Below are positions 7,813 through 16,762 of a stretch of DNA of 64,000 bases, one piece after another. A model generated the notes under the pieces. That model made no database searches. It was not told where the DNA came from and saw only the letters and a list, made by a program, of their open reading frames with translations. A program made the translations under genes and the position numbers. How positions within the stretch are numbered: the first letter of the stretch is position 1; every line of letters begins with the position of its first letter. The DNA is taken from NCBI GenBank assembly GCA_910586205.1, contig CAJUGD010000003.1, positions 156,442 to 220,441 of the forward strand. The letters are read 5' to 3'. This DNA is from an uncultured Lachnospiraceae bacterium. GTDB lineage: Bacteria; Bacillota; Clostridia; Lachnospirales; Lachnospiraceae.

Positions 7813-9041
7813 ACCACACTCACCTCGATTTCTTCAGTTCCCCGGATTGTATTTTGGGGAAGATGGATTTGGATCATTTCGGCTGGAAGGGCTTTTTTCA
7901 TCTGCCGGCAGGCTAAAACCTCATGTTTCTGTTTAACAAAGATGGCGCAGTCATGGAATTGGCAATTAACCCGCATAGACAGGGTCACATCCTGCAAGCC
8001 GCTGATTGTTTGGGGAATGGTATGGCTGATGCCAAAGCCGGCCTTTACCGGGATATGGCACTGAGGCAACGCGCCAAACCTTACATATAAGGCAGCGTTT
8101 TTTGCCAGTTTTTCAGCCTCTAAGGATACGAAATCTACCAGGTCATGGACATGAAGCACATTTCCGGCGGCGAAAATTCCCTCTTGGCTTGTCTGGAAAT
8201 GCTCGTCTGCAAGGGGGCCCCTGGTTCGGGTATCTAATTGGATTCCTGCGCTGACAGAAAGTTCGTTTTCAGGAATCAAACCTACAGACAGGATGACTGT
8301 ATCACAGGGATACTCCTTTTCAGTTCCATGAATGGGTTTTAAAGCTTCATCTACCTGGGAAACCGTCACACTAGTTACCCGCTCTCTGCCGTGAATGGCT
8401 GTGATGGTGTGGCTTAAATACAAGGGGATGCTGTAATCATCCAGACATTGCCGGATATTTCTGGGAAGACCGCTGGGGACAGGCTGGATCTCAAAGACTG
8501 CCTGGACATGGGCTCCTTCCAGGGTAAGGCGTCTGGCCATAATCATGCCGATATCCCCGGATCCAAGGATTATGATTTCCTTTCCCACCATACGGTTGTA
8601 AAGATTCATATAGCTTTGTGCCACTCCTGCAGTAAACACGCCTGCCGGACGTTCTCCTGGAATGCCAAGAGCGCCTCTGGTTCTTTCCCGGCAGCCCATG
8701 GCCAAGATCACAGCTTTAGCCTGAAGCTTTTTAAGCCCCTTACGGGAAGCTAAGGTGATCACTTTGTCTTTGGTGATGTCAAGGACCGTGGTGTCTGTAA
8801 GGAAAGGGATGTGAAGCTCTAAAACCTGATCTATAAAAGCTTTGGCATATTCAGGACCGCTTAGGCTGCGGCGGAAACGGGTCATGCCGAAGCCATCATG
8901 GATGCACTGGCGGAGGATTCCGCCCATAGTTTTTTCCCGCTCCACAAGAAGAATGTCATGGATTCCCTCTTTGTGCAGTTTAACTGCTGCTGCCAGGCCT
9001 GCAGGGCCGCCTCCTACAATCACAATATCATGCTTTTCCAT
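7806..9041 (-). CDS. FAD/NAD(P)-dependent oxidoreductase, middle subunit of the GlpA-like complex
   Basis: A 411-residue flavoprotein from the ATG at 9041, which has a GAGAGGAGAG site; upstream codons to 9149 lie inside the previous gene and are not needed. Residues 6-13 carry the FAD Rossmann signature GGGPAGLA. The segment GCRERTRGALGIPGERPAG, found in sarcosine-oxidase-alpha and GlpABC-type oxidoreductases, is near residue 120. A second Rossmann motif (ILGSGDIGMIMARR) should bind NAD(P), and a C-terminal AAGNVLHVHDLVD closes the FAD site. It likely passes electrons from the GlpA-like subunit to NAD(P) or the membrane. Confidence 0.9.
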   Translation of the reverse strand: MEKHDIVIVGGGPAGLAAAVKLHKEGIHDILLVEREKTMGGILRQCIHDGFGMTRFRRSLSGPEYAKAFIDQVLELHIPFLTDTTVLDITKDKVITLASRKGLKKLQAKAVILAMGCRERTRGALGIPGERPAGVFTAGVAQSYMNLYNRMVGKEIIILGSGDIGMIMARRLTLEGAHVQAVFEIQPVPSGLPRNIRQCLDDYSIPLYLSHTITAIHGRERVTSVTVSQVDEALKPIHGTEKEYPCDTVILSVGLIPENELSVSAGIQLDTRTRGPLADEHFQTSQEGIFAAGNVLHVHDLVDFVSLEAEKLAKNAALYVRFGALPQCHIPVKAGFGISHTIPQTISGLQDVTLSMRVNCQFHDCAIFVKQKHEVLACRQMKKALPAEMIQIHLPQNTIRGTEEIEVSVVC

Positions 9042-9045
9042 ATGT

Positions 9046-10500
9046 TTAACTCTCCTCTCTGACAGTTCCCGTAAACATCCAGGAATCTTTGCGGGAATAC
9101 CGAAGGTCCTGGGGAATGATTCCCAGCTCCTCCTCCAACAGCTTTGCAATACGCATCTGACAGTATCCTCCCTGACAGCGTCCCATCATGGAGCGGGTGC
9201 GGTATTTAACACCGGAAACAGTGGAGACACCTAAGGGATTATGGATTGCCTGAAGAATTTCAGCCTTGGAAATCTTTTCACAGCGGCAGATGATCTCTCC
9301 ATAATCAGGATTTTGGGCGATAAGCCGGGCTTTTGTCTCATCATCTTGATACTCAAAGCGGAGAATGCCGGTACGCTTTGACTGGAATCTTGGATTATGA
9401 GAAAAGGTTTCATGTTCCTGCATCATATTAGCCACCATGCGTCCGATAGGTACGGCGGCTGTCAGACCAGGAGACTCGATACCTACCAGGTTTACTGCGT
9501 TAGGAGCTAATTCGGGATGAATCTCAATCTTGAAATCCTGGATGATTCCATTTTCGTCCACCCACTTGGGCAGGATACCGGAGTAGTTTCGTATGTAGTC
9601 TTCCTTATGGATATGAGGCCAGATTTTAGAAGCGCTCTCTGCCAGATAATCCATGTTGGATTGGGAAACACCATAGTAGGAAAAATCGGTGACTAGCTCT
9701 GCATTAGGGCCAATAATTACATTACCGTCTGTTGTGTTAGTCACATGGATGCCCATGTAGGTATTGGAGGGAACCGGGTAAATGGGCATGGGAAGCTTGG
9801 AACCTGTGCGGCGGTCCAGAATAATATAATCCCCTTTGGAACCAATCACACGGTATCCGGAAAGTCCTAACATGTCAGAGATTCTGCCACAGCCAAGACC
9901 AGCGCTGTTGACCACCCAGCGGGTTTTGAAGATGCCATGGGAGGTGGTTATCTGATAGATGCCATCCTGTCGGGAGATGGCTGTTACCTCTTGATCAAAA
10001 AAGTAGCGGGCGCCATTTTGTACTGCATTTTCTGCCAAGGCAATGGTGTAGCCGAAGGGATCTAAAATGCCGGAATTAGGGGAATACATGGCAAATTCTC
10101 CTACGGCAGCAGGAACTAGCCGGTGAAGCTCCTCCCTGCAGATCAGTCTTAAATCTGCGGCTCCGTTTTTCTCCCCCTGGGCAATGATATGCTTTAAGGC
10201 AGCAAGTTCTTCTTTGGTGTTTCCCACAAGCACTTTGCCGCACCGGAGAAAGGTAAAATCAAGCTCTTGGGAAAGCTTTGTCATTTCCCTGTTTCCTTCC
10301 ACACAGAGCCGGGCTTTTAAAGTGCCTTCATCGTAGGCAAAGCCGCCGTGTACCACTGCAGAATTTCGACCGCTGGTCTCGCAGCACACATCCAGGTTTT
10401 TTTCCAGAACCCCGACCTTTAGCTCAAACCGGGTCAACTCTCTGGCAATGGCATTGCCTACCACGCCTGCGCCGATCACAAGAACATCAAATGGTTCCAT
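9046..10500 (-). CDS. GlpA-like FAD-dependent glycerol-3-phosphate-type dehydrogenase with BFD [2Fe-2S] domain
   Basis: A 484-residue protein started at the ATG at 10500, which follows AGGAGG. Residues 6-13 are the FAD motif GAGVVGNA. SGRNSAVVHGGFAYDEGTLKA is the DAO/GlpA active-site region. The C-terminal 90 residues form a BFD-type [2Fe-2S] domain with CRCEK and GRCQGGYC. The family oxidises glycerol-3-phosphate or a related polyol- or hydroxy-acid-phosphate. Since the operon lacks glycerol kinase and glycerol facilitator genes and contains a sugar epimerase family enzyme, a different substrate is likely. It is first in a four-gene operon (to 6623) whose promoter carries two copies of the 15-bp operator. 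Confidence 0.88.
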   Translation of the reverse strand: MEPFDVLVIGAGVVGNAIARELTRFELKVGVLEKNLDVCCETSGRNSAVVHGGFAYDEGTLKARLCVEGNREMTKLSQELDFTFLRCGKVLVGNTKEELAALKHIIAQGEKNGAADLRLICREELHRLVPAAVGEFAMYSPNSGILDPFGYTIALAENAVQNGARYFFDQEVTAISRQDGIYQITTSHGIFKTRWVVNSAGLGCGRISDMLGLSGYRVIGSKGDYIILDRRTGSKLPMPIYPVPSNTYMGIHVTNTTDGNVIIGPNAELVTDFSYYGVSQSNMDYLAESASKIWPHIHKEDYIRNYSGILPKWVDENGIIQDFKIEIHPELAPNAVNLVGIESPGLTAAVPIGRMVANMMQEHETFSHNPRFQSKRTGILRFEYQDDETKARLIAQNPDYGEIICRCEKISKAEILQAIHNPLGVSTVSGVKYRTRSMMGRCQGGYCQMRIAKLLEEELGIIPQDLRYSRKDSWMFTGTVREES

Positions 10501-10542
10501 TTGTAGCCTCCTAGTTTGTTTGGAAAATAGGTTTATAGATAT

Positions 10543-10557
10543 ATTCATCCTATGAAT
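10543..10557 (-). promoter_or_regulatory. Operator 1 of the flavoprotein operon
   Basis: ATTCATAGGATGAAT on the minus strand, identical to the site at 2605-2619. It lies 43 bp upstream of the start codon at 10500, next to the AT-rich block 10556-10600 that must hold the -10 and -35. Confidence 0.65.
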
Positions 10558-10615
10558 ATATAATAATTTAACATAATTATATAAAAAAAGCAAGATAAAT
10601 AGATAAATAAAATAA

Positions 10616-10630
10616 ATTCATCCTATAAAT
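10616..10630 (-). promoter_or_regulatory. Operator 2 of the flavoprotein operon
   Basis: ATTTATAGGATGAAT on the minus strand, one base different from operator 1 and 73 bp from it (seven helical turns), a spacing compatible with DNA looping by a repressor dimer pair. Confidence 0.55.
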
Positions 10631-10733
10631 TTGAGCAAGGCAAAGATATGACTGGCAGTTTTGTGAGCGATGGATTCTCTACATGAAATGGGAATTGATG
10701 TAAGTGTATGTTTTTGACGGCAAAAGTTTGAAT

Positions 10734-10764
10734 GGCACAGGGCCTGCAGGATAGGCCTTGTGCC
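10734..10764 (-). terminator. Hairpin terminator of the second TRAP operon
   Basis: GGCACAGGGCCT (10734-10745) and AGGCCTTGTGCC (10753-10764) form a strong 12-bp stem with one wobble, 16 bp past the stop of the minus-strand dctM at 10780. The T-tract after the stem on the minus strand is weak. Confidence 0.5.
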
Positions 10765-10779
10765 TGGTTTTGCTATTGT

Positions 10780-12084
10780 TTAACGGATCATCCCTGCCGC
10801 CATGGGAAGCCCTAAGGTAATACCAGAGACATATGTGACTAACATTAGTCCGGTCAGAATAGCTCCATAATAGAAAAGCATGTAGGGCATAACCTTTGCC
10901 AAGGAAGTTTTTCCTACTTTAATGGCCACAAATAAAGTGTTTCCCACAGGGGGCGTGATATTACCGATACATAGGTTATACACAAGAATCAGGCCAAACT
11001 GAACCGGGTGCATGCCAAAGGTCTTTACAACCGGAAGGAACAGAGGGGTGAAGATCAGGATGGCAGGCGTCACATCCATAAAGGTTCCGGAAATCAGAAG
11101 AATCCCATTCATAATCAGAAGTATAATGATTCGATTATTTGTGAGCCCTAAAAGGGCGGCGGAGATGGCCTGGGGAATCTGGGTAAAAGCCATCACCCAT
11201 CCCATAATATTAGATACACCGATCAGAAATACGATCATGCCGCTCATTTTGGCGCTGTCAACCAGAATCTGCCAGAAGGTTTTCAGGGAAAGGCTTCGAT
11301 AGCAGACGCTTAGGATCAGGGCGTAAACCACAGCAATGGCAGAACCTTCTGTGGCAGTAAAGACTCCTGCAATGATGCCTCCAATGACAACGACGATCAA
11401 GGACAGGGCGGGAATCGCGTTTAAGGTTGCTGACAGAAGATTTTTCCAATCAAATTTTCCGGGAATGCCCTGATAACCATTTCGCTTTGCTATTACAACA
11501 GCCACCAGGATGCAGCAGGCTGCCCAGATCACGCCGGGAAGATACCCGGCCAAAAACAGAGCTGCCACCGAAGTGCCCCCGGATACTAAGGAATAGGTGA
11601 TAAGAGCATTGGAAGGAGGAATCAGAAGACCAGAGGGAGCAGAGGCTCCGTTGGTGGCAGCACATAATGCCAGATTATAGCCTTGATCTTCTTCGCCTTC
11701 CCGTACCATACTGCCCACGGCCGCAGCAGCCGCAGCAGCCGAGCCGGAGATTGCCCCAAACAGTGCGTTAGCCCCTATATTGGTCACAAGCAGAGAACCG
11801 GGAAGCTTTCCTAAGATTGCCAGTACAAAATCTACTAAGCGTTTGGCAATGCCGCCCTGGTTCATCAGATTTCCAGCCAGGATAAAAAACGGGATTGCTG
11901 TCAGGCTGAATTTGCTCATGCCTACAAAGATTCTCTGAGAGGCGGTGAGGACAGACACGTCAAGAGGAACCACCTGCAGGATGGCAGCCAGTGAGGAGAT
12001 GCCGATGGCATAGGAAATAGGCACTCCTACGGCAAGAAGAACAGCAAGTACAATAAGTATGATGAGTAAAGCCTGAAGTGCCAT
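10780..12084 (-). CDS. TRAP transporter large permease (DctM family), second copy
   Basis: A 434-residue polytopic protein with the DctM signatures IPFFILAGNLMNQGG, NALFGAISGSAAAAAAAVGSM, ASAPSGLLIPPSNALITYS and GNITPPVGNTLFVA. It forms the transport channel of the second DctPQM set. It differs from the first copy in the conserved loops (ISGSAAAAAA against VSGSANADAA), so the two sets come from different subfamilies and may carry different substrates. The gene is 3 bp downstream of dctQ and 280 bp upstream of the GlpA-like operon on the same strand. Confidence 0.93.
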   Translation of the reverse strand: MALQALLIILIVLAVLLAVGVPISYAIGISSLAAILQVVPLDVSVLTASQRIFVGMSKFSLTAIPFFILAGNLMNQGGIAKRLVDFVLAILGKLPGSLLVTNIGANALFGAISGSAAAAAAAVGSMVREGEEDQGYNLALCAATNGASAPSGLLIPPSNALITYSLVSGGTSVAALFLAGYLPGVIWAACCILVAVVIAKRNGYQGIPGKFDWKNLLSATLNAIPALSLIVVVIGGIIAGVFTATEGSAIAVVYALILSVCYRSLSLKTFWQILVDSAKMSGMIVFLIGVSNIMGWVMAFTQIPQAISAALLGLTNNRIIILLIMNGILLISGTFMDVTPAILIFTPLFLPVVKTFGMHPVQFGLILVYNLCIGNITPPVGNTLFVAIKVGKTSLAKVMPYMLFYYGAILTGLMLVTYVSGITLGLPMAAGMIR

Positions 12085-12087
12085 AAG

Positions 12088-12615
12088 CTATGCCTCCTTT
12101 TTTGCTTTTTGGGCGTTTTGCAGTGTCTCGTTGACAGGCAAAGAATGAATTTTGCCTGTAAGGATTTCCACAATATTTAAAACAGTGTAAATAATATTTA
12201 ATATTCCGCTTAAGGGAAGCACAATGTAAAAAATACCAATGGGGATACCTAGAGAGGAGGTCATCTGTCCCATAGCCAGTTTGGTGATCTGGATACCGCC
12301 AAACACCAGAATGATTCCGGCAAAGAGACAAGCTGCAATCTCTGAAAAGATCGCCAGAAATTTACTGGCTGCAGGTCCCATCCGATCCATAAGAAGGGGA
12401 ATGTTCATGTGCCCCCGCTCGCCTGCCACCAGAGAGGCTCCCAAAAGTGCCATCCAGGCAAATAAATAGGATACCAGCTCCTCAGACCAGGAGGATGGAT
12501 TTTTCAGGACATACCGGGTGAGAACCTGCCAGCAGGTCAGAATCGTCATGGCCAGGAAGCTGCCGCCTGCCAGTACATGCAGGACTTGGTTTAAAAACTT
12601 TCTTAAGGGATTCAT
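12088..12615 (-). CDS. TRAP transporter small permease (DctQ family), second copy
   Basis: A 175-residue protein with four predicted membrane helices. The segment VLTRYVLKNPSSWSEELVSYLFAW with the following LLGASLVAGERGHMNIPLL is the DctQ family core. It pairs with the DctM encoded immediately after. The gene lies 9 bp after the binding-protein gene, so the three are co-transcribed in the order dctP-dctQ-dctM. The tail (residues about 150-175) is basic and cytoplasmic. Confidence 0.9.
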   Translation of the reverse strand: MNPLRKFLNQVLHVLAGGSFLAMTILTCWQVLTRYVLKNPSSWSEELVSYLFAWMALLGASLVAGERGHMNIPLLMDRMGPAASKFLAIFSEIAACLFAGIILVFGGIQITKLAMGQMTSSLGIPIGIFYIVLPLSGILNIIYTVLNIVEILTGKIHSLPVNETLQNAQKAKKEA

Positions 12616-12624
12616 ACATGCCTC

Positions 12625-13713
12625 CTATTTCGTGGTAGTTGGATATTGTTTGTTGTATTCCTGTATTGCGTCGTAGATGGGACGGATAGCAGGATTGTTT
12701 TCCAGTACGGATTGGTGAAGCGGAGAGCATGCTTTTACAAAAGGAGCTTGATCCGGATACAGAAATTGTACATTCTGCTGATTGGAGGCTTTTTCCCGGG
12801 CTGCATGGACTGCATTTACCCATTCTCTGCGCTGTACCTGGTTGATCAGAAGGTAGCCTTCCTGGAAGATCCTGCGTTCCTCATCTGTGAGATTTTCAAT
12901 GAAGGCATTGTTTCCGATTAAAATATCCGGAACCATCTGATGCATGTCATAAGAGTAATATTTGCACACATCTCCATGGCCGTTGTCAGTCAGCGCCATC
13001 TCATTGTTTTCAGCGCCGTCAATAATGTTGGACTGAAGCGCAGTATAGACATCTCCAAAGCCCATAGGAGTGGCGGAACCGCCTAAGAGGCGCATCATTT
13101 CAATGTTGGTAGGAGACTGCTGGACACGGATTTTTAAACCTTTTAAGTCAGCCGGGCTTTCGATAGGTTTATTTACTGTATAAAAGTTTCGGGTGCCTGC
13201 GTCTAGCCAGGTTACTGCAGTAAAGCCGGCTTTTGCTGTGGCAGTAAAGATAGGAGCCGTCAAAGAGGTATCATCCATGGCATGATGGTAGGATTCTGTG
13301 CTGGCAAACAGGTAGGGAAGATTGAAGATTTCATAGTTTTTGCTGAAAGTCTCCAGAATGGCATTGCTGGCAATACAATAGTCAATGGCTCCTGTCTGGG
13401 TAAGCTGTACCATGTCTGTCTGGGAACCTAAAAGCTCACTGGGATAGACTTCCACCACATAACGATCCCCCAGATTTTGATGGATGTAATCCTGGAAGGC
13501 AGTCAGGGCAATGTGGGTCGGATGGCTGGTGGACTGGTTATGGCCGATTCTGATTATCCTTTTGTGAGAAGCAGCGCTGCAGCCAGACAGGAGAAAGGCA
13601 GCAGACAAAAAGAGGGACATAGCAAAGAAGGAGGCAAAACATCGTGAAGGGCCATTCATTGGTTTGTCTGTGTTTTTCGGTTTTAAAAAGTTTTTTTGCT
13701 TCAAAAGTCTCAT
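12625..13713 (-). CDS. TRAP transporter substrate-binding lipoprotein (DctP family), second copy
   Basis: A 362-residue solute receptor. The N-terminus is longer than usual: about 28 charged residues precede a hydrophobic stretch that ends in the lipobox LSGC (Cys45). The DctP domain begins at IIRIGHNQSTSHPTH and includes the substrate-arginine segment GLKIRVQQSPTN and GFGDVYTALQSNIIDGAENN. The last motif, with Glu-Asn-Asn, is common in receptors for sugar acids such as glucuronate and galacturonate; that specificity is only suggested. AAGGAGG lies 12 nt before the ATG at 13713. Confidence 0.9.
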   Translation of the reverse strand: MRLLKQKNFLKPKNTDKPMNGPSRCFASFFAMSLFLSAAFLLSGCSAASHKRIIRIGHNQSTSHPTHIALTAFQDYIHQNLGDRYVVEVYPSELLGSQTDMVQLTQTGAIDYCIASNAILETFSKNYEIFNLPYLFASTESYHHAMDDTSLTAPIFTATAKAGFTAVTWLDAGTRNFYTVNKPIESPADLKGLKIRVQQSPTNIEMMRLLGGSATPMGFGDVYTALQSNIIDGAENNEMALTDNGHGDVCKYYSYDMHQMVPDILIGNNAFIENLTDEERRIFQEGYLLINQVQRREWVNAVHAAREKASNQQNVQFLYPDQAPFVKACSPLHQSVLENNPAIRPIYDAIQEYNKQYPTTTK

Positions 13714-13948
13714 GAGTGAAAAGGTTCCTCCTTTTTGATGTTTTGGTGGTTTCTTTGTATTGGGGATGATTTTGCTGCCTTATATAGTATTGGTTGATTT
13801 TTAGGAATTTTACTGACAAAAAATGGAAACAGCTTGAAAAAGAGGTGGGAAGAATATAAAATAGGTGATATGCCGAGAGGGATTAAGATGCTGGGAAACC
13901 ATGCCTGAGGATGGACTTAAGGGTAAGTGGAGAGGAGAAAAGGAGCAT

Positions 13949-14449
13949 ATGCGGGAGAAGCTGACAAAGAGTGATGTGAGGAAGATTCAGGAAGAAATCG
14001 AACATCGGAAGCTGGTAGTGCGAAAGGACTGTCTGGAGGCTGTGAAAGAAGCCAGGGCGCATGGGGATTTAAGCGAGAACTTTGAGTATCACGCGGCTAA
14101 ACGGGAGAAGAACCAGAATGAAAGCCGGATTCGGTACCTGGAGAATATGTTGAAAAACGCGGTTCTTATTTCTGAGGAATCAAAGGAAGATGAGGTTGGG
14201 CTGAATAATACGGTGACCTTGTATATGGAGGATGATGACGAGGAGGAAACCTATAAGCTGGTTACAAGTATACGGGGGAACTCTATGAATCATATGATCA
14301 GTACAGAGTCTCCTCTTGGGAAAGCGGTTCTGCACAGGAAGGTAGGAGACCGGGTGCTGGTAAAGGCCAATGATGCCTACAGTTATTATGTGATCATCAG
14401 AAAGATTGAGAATACGGATGACGGGGAAGATCAGATACGGAGGTTTTAA
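13949..14449 (+). CDS. GreA/GreB-family transcription elongation factor
   Basis: A 166-residue protein from the ATG at 13949, which follows AAAGGAG; an open frame extends to 13865 but lacks a good site. Residues 1-75 form the coiled-coil finger, whose tip carries the acidic pair in GDLSENFEY and the basic YHAAKREKNQNESRIRYLE that are hallmarks of GreA. The C-terminal FKBP-like domain ends with SPLGKAVLHRKVGDRVLV. These factors enter the RNA polymerase secondary channel and stimulate cleavage of backtracked RNA. The middle differs from housekeeping GreA (acidic EDDDEEETYKL stretch), so it may be a paralog. Confidence 0.88.
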   Translation: MREKLTKSDVRKIQEEIEHRKLVVRKDCLEAVKEARAHGDLSENFEYHAAKREKNQNESRIRYLENMLKNAVLISEESKEDEVGLNNTVTLYMEDDDEEETYKLVTSIRGNSMNHMISTESPLGKAVLHRKVGDRVLVKANDAYSYYVIIRKIENTDDGEDQIRRF

Positions 14450-14600
14450 GAATATGATTATTAGTACGACAGCGAACACTTCAGATTTGTCTGCCTGGTT
14501 AAACTATATGATATAACGGAATACCGGCGGCTTTCTTATGAAAACCTATCTAAAATAGTTTTATGGGAAATGTATCATCGTGTTCTGCTGTCAAAAGATG

Positions 14601-14629
14601 TTGACAAATGTTGGATTTTTTAATATGCT
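14601..14629 (+). promoter_or_regulatory. Promoter of the cell-wall-repeat protein gene
   Basis: Consensus TTGACA (14601-14606), a 17-bp spacer and TATGCT (14624-14629), 36 bp before the start codon at 14666. Confidence 0.65.
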
Positions 14630-14665
14630 TATCGTGAAAAATAACTTTAGAGAGGAGTACATTTA

Positions 14666-15853
14666 ATGAGTAACAAAAGGTTAATGAAAAGGCTGGCTGC
14701 AGCATCTTTATCTGCTGCCGTGGCATTTACCGGAAGCAGTTTTGCCTATGCTGCAGGTCAGGCATTACCAGAAGGAACGGTTGTGAATCAGGGGGGGGCA
14801 ATTTATCTAACTGATTCACAGGGAAATCAGTATTCTGGCTGGTATATAGATGGCAATGAGGATTGGTATTATTTTGATGATTCCAATAAAGCCATGAAAA
14901 CAGGCTGGCATCATGATGGAGCGGATGGATATTGGTATTATCTGAATCCGTCAGACGGAAAAATGGTTCGTGGATGGCAGACGATTGATGGAAAGGAATA
15001 TTTTTTCCAGCCTGTTAGAAACGTGGGAAATTATTATTTCAGCAGTGAGCGGGAAAAGTGGCTGTATTCTTTAAACAGTAATGTGCCTTATGGGGCCATG
15101 TACGTATCCACCACAACACCAGATGGTTTTACTGTTGACAGTAAAGGGGTAAAGACTTCTGGCAATGGAACCGTTTTGACAGTTCAGAATGGATGGACAG
15201 AACGGAACGGAAAGTGGTATTATTATGAGAATGGAGCGATGGTTTCCGGTTCATGGAGAACTTTGGATGGTAAATCTTATTACTTTGGCAATGACGGAGC
15301 GCTGTACGTAAATACAGTTACGCCGGATGGCTCCCAAGTGGATGGGAATGGTGTGAAGATTAAAAAGGCAGCACAGTTTTCTGATACTTCCTTTGTGGGA
15401 TGGTATGGCTGTGCGGAATGGTTTAGTAGTGATTATCATCGTAAAACGGATGATGATGAGTACTATGAGTCCATGAAAAACAGCAAAGTGAAACTTAGTG
15501 ATTATAGAGATCTCTTTATAGAAATCAAGAGTATAAAAGATGGTTATGTAAATGGATATTATTGTGATGGCTCTACAGGCGCCAGTTTATCTCATGAGTG
15601 TGATTTTAGGGCAAAGATTGAGGAAAACGGCGTAGCGCGGTACACACAAGATTATGGTTCTTACACGGCAGAGATGATAATGCACTTTTATAAGGAAAAC
15701 GGATACAACAAGATTTCTTTGGAGTTACTCATACATAAAAAGAGCAATTTTGACAGTATAGCAGATGATTATACAAAGATGGAATTACAGGGAGTAAATG
15801 AAGAAAATCCCTATTATTATATTCAGAAGCAGATTTACATAAAATATAGATAG
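14666..15853 (+). CDS. Secreted protein with choline-binding-like cell-wall repeats and an unknown C-terminal domain
   Basis: A 395-residue secreted protein. Residues 1-30 form a signal peptide ending near SFAYAAG. Residues about 45-235 hold at least five aromatic glycine-rich repeats of the cell-wall-binding type, for example GWYIDGNEDWYYFDDSNKAM and GWTERNGKWYYYENGAM, which in this superfamily bind choline or wall teichoic polymers. From about residue 240 to the end there is a 155-residue domain that I do not recognise, rich in Lys, Asp and Tyr, beginning at TSFVGWYGCAEWF. AGAGAGGAG precedes the start. It may tether the unknown domain to the wall. Monocistronic by promoter and terminator. 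Confidence 0.85.
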   Translation: MSNKRLMKRLAAASLSAAVAFTGSSFAYAAGQALPEGTVVNQGGAIYLTDSQGNQYSGWYIDGNEDWYYFDDSNKAMKTGWHHDGADGYWYYLNPSDGKMVRGWQTIDGKEYFFQPVRNVGNYYFSSEREKWLYSLNSNVPYGAMYVSTTTPDGFTVDSKGVKTSGNGTVLTVQNGWTERNGKWYYYENGAMVSGSWRTLDGKSYYFGNDGALYVNTVTPDGSQVDGNGVKIKKAAQFSDTSFVGWYGCAEWFSSDYHRKTDDDEYYESMKNSKVKLSDYRDLFIEIKSIKDGYVNGYYCDGSTGASLSHECDFRAKIEENGVARYTQDYGSYTAEMIMHFYKENGYNKISLELLIHKKSNFDSIADDYTKMELQGVNEENPYYYIQKQIYIKYR

Positions 15854-15870
15854 ACAGAAAATCCCAAAAG

Positions 15871-15972
15871 GGGCTGTCGCAAAACGGCATATTTCTATAA
15901 TGAAAGGTATCTGTATTTTCAGATAATGGCCTTACATTGCAGCATTGCCAGATTTGCGACGGCCCGTTTTTT
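15871..15972 (+). terminator. Long-stem terminator
   Basis: GGGCTGTCGCAAA (15871-15883) pairs with TTTGCGACGGCCC (15953-15965, one wobble) and is followed by a T-run at 15967-15972. The 69-nt insert between the arms resembles the layout of the element at 57176-57279, suggesting a repeated family. Confidence 0.7.
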
Positions 15973-16030
15973 ATGTTGGAATATATATTGATATAAAATG
16001 GATCGGATGGCTTCACATTGTAGTTCGGCT

Positions 16031-16762
16031 TTAAGTCCATCCGCCATCCAGTCCGATCACCTGTCCGGTCAGATAAGCATTTTTGTAGCCTAAATGATAG
16101 ACCAGATCCGCCACTTCCTCTGCTTTGCCTAAGCGTCCGGCAGGGATTTCGTCTACCAGTCCGATCAGTTCATCTTCTTCCATCCAACGGTTCATTTCTG
16201 TGTCAATGGCGCCGCAGGCCACAGCGTTTACCTGAATGTTGCTGGGTGCCAACTCCTTTGCAAGAGCTTTAGTAAGAGCATTGATGCCGCCTTTTGTGGC
16301 AGAATAGGCCGCTTCACAGGAAGCTCCCACATTGCCCCACACAGAGGAAATATTAATAATCTTGCCCTGTCCTGCTGACAGCATCATAGGAATGGCAAGT
16401 TTACAGCAGTTAAAGACAGAGGTTAAGTTTGTGTTCAAAATCCGTTCCCAGTCGGCTGAAGACATATCCTGTAAAAGACCGATATAAGCAATGCCTGCGT
16501 TGTTGACCAGAACATCCAAGGTACCGTACTGTTTACGAATGATGTGGAACAGATTTTCACAGGTTTCTAAGTTTCCCATGTCTCCTAAAAAGGCAGTACA
16601 GTTTACCTGATAGTTTTCAATCTCTTTCTGTGCCTGCAAAAGCTCTGCCTCCCGGTGGGCGCAGTTGATGATAACATTGTATCCTTTTTTTGCAAATTTT
16701 ACTGCAATGGCTTTCCCGATTCCCCGGGAAGCGCCTGTTACAAGAACGGTTTTTCTTGCCAT
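16031..16762 (-). CDS. SDR oxidoreductase, FabG/YmfI-like (probable EF-P 5-aminopentanone reductase)
   Basis: A 243-residue short-chain dehydrogenase. The cofactor motif TGASRGIG is at residues 8-15, NNAG at about 90, the catalytic Ser in INISSVWGN near 140, and Tyr/Lys in AYSATKGG about 152-157. The combination SSVWGNVGASCEAAYSATKG with VACGAIDTEMN and IPAGRLG resembles Bacillus YmfI, which reduces the 5-aminopentanone placed on elongation factor P; plain FabG (3-oxoacyl-ACP reductase) is the alternative. The gene stands alone, not in a fatty-acid operon, which favours the YmfI reading. AGGAG precedes the start. Confidence 0.8.
   Translation of the reverse strand: MARKTVLVTGASRGIGKAIAVKFAKKGYNVIINCAHREAELLQAQKEIENYQVNCTAFLGDMGNLETCENLFHIIRKQYGTLDVLVNNAGIAYIGLLQDMSSADWERILNTNLTSVFNCCKLAIPMMLSAGQGKIINISSVWGNVGASCEAAYSATKGGINALTKALAKELAPSNIQVNAVACGAIDTEMNRWMEEDELIGLVDEIPAGRLGKAEEVADLVYHLGYKNAYLTGQVIGLDGGWT

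Noticed and set aside
9046..10500. Canonical glpA for glycerol-3-phosphate use
   Set aside because: No glpK or glpF nearby and the operon includes a TIM-barrel sugar isomerase, so a firm glpA name is not justified.
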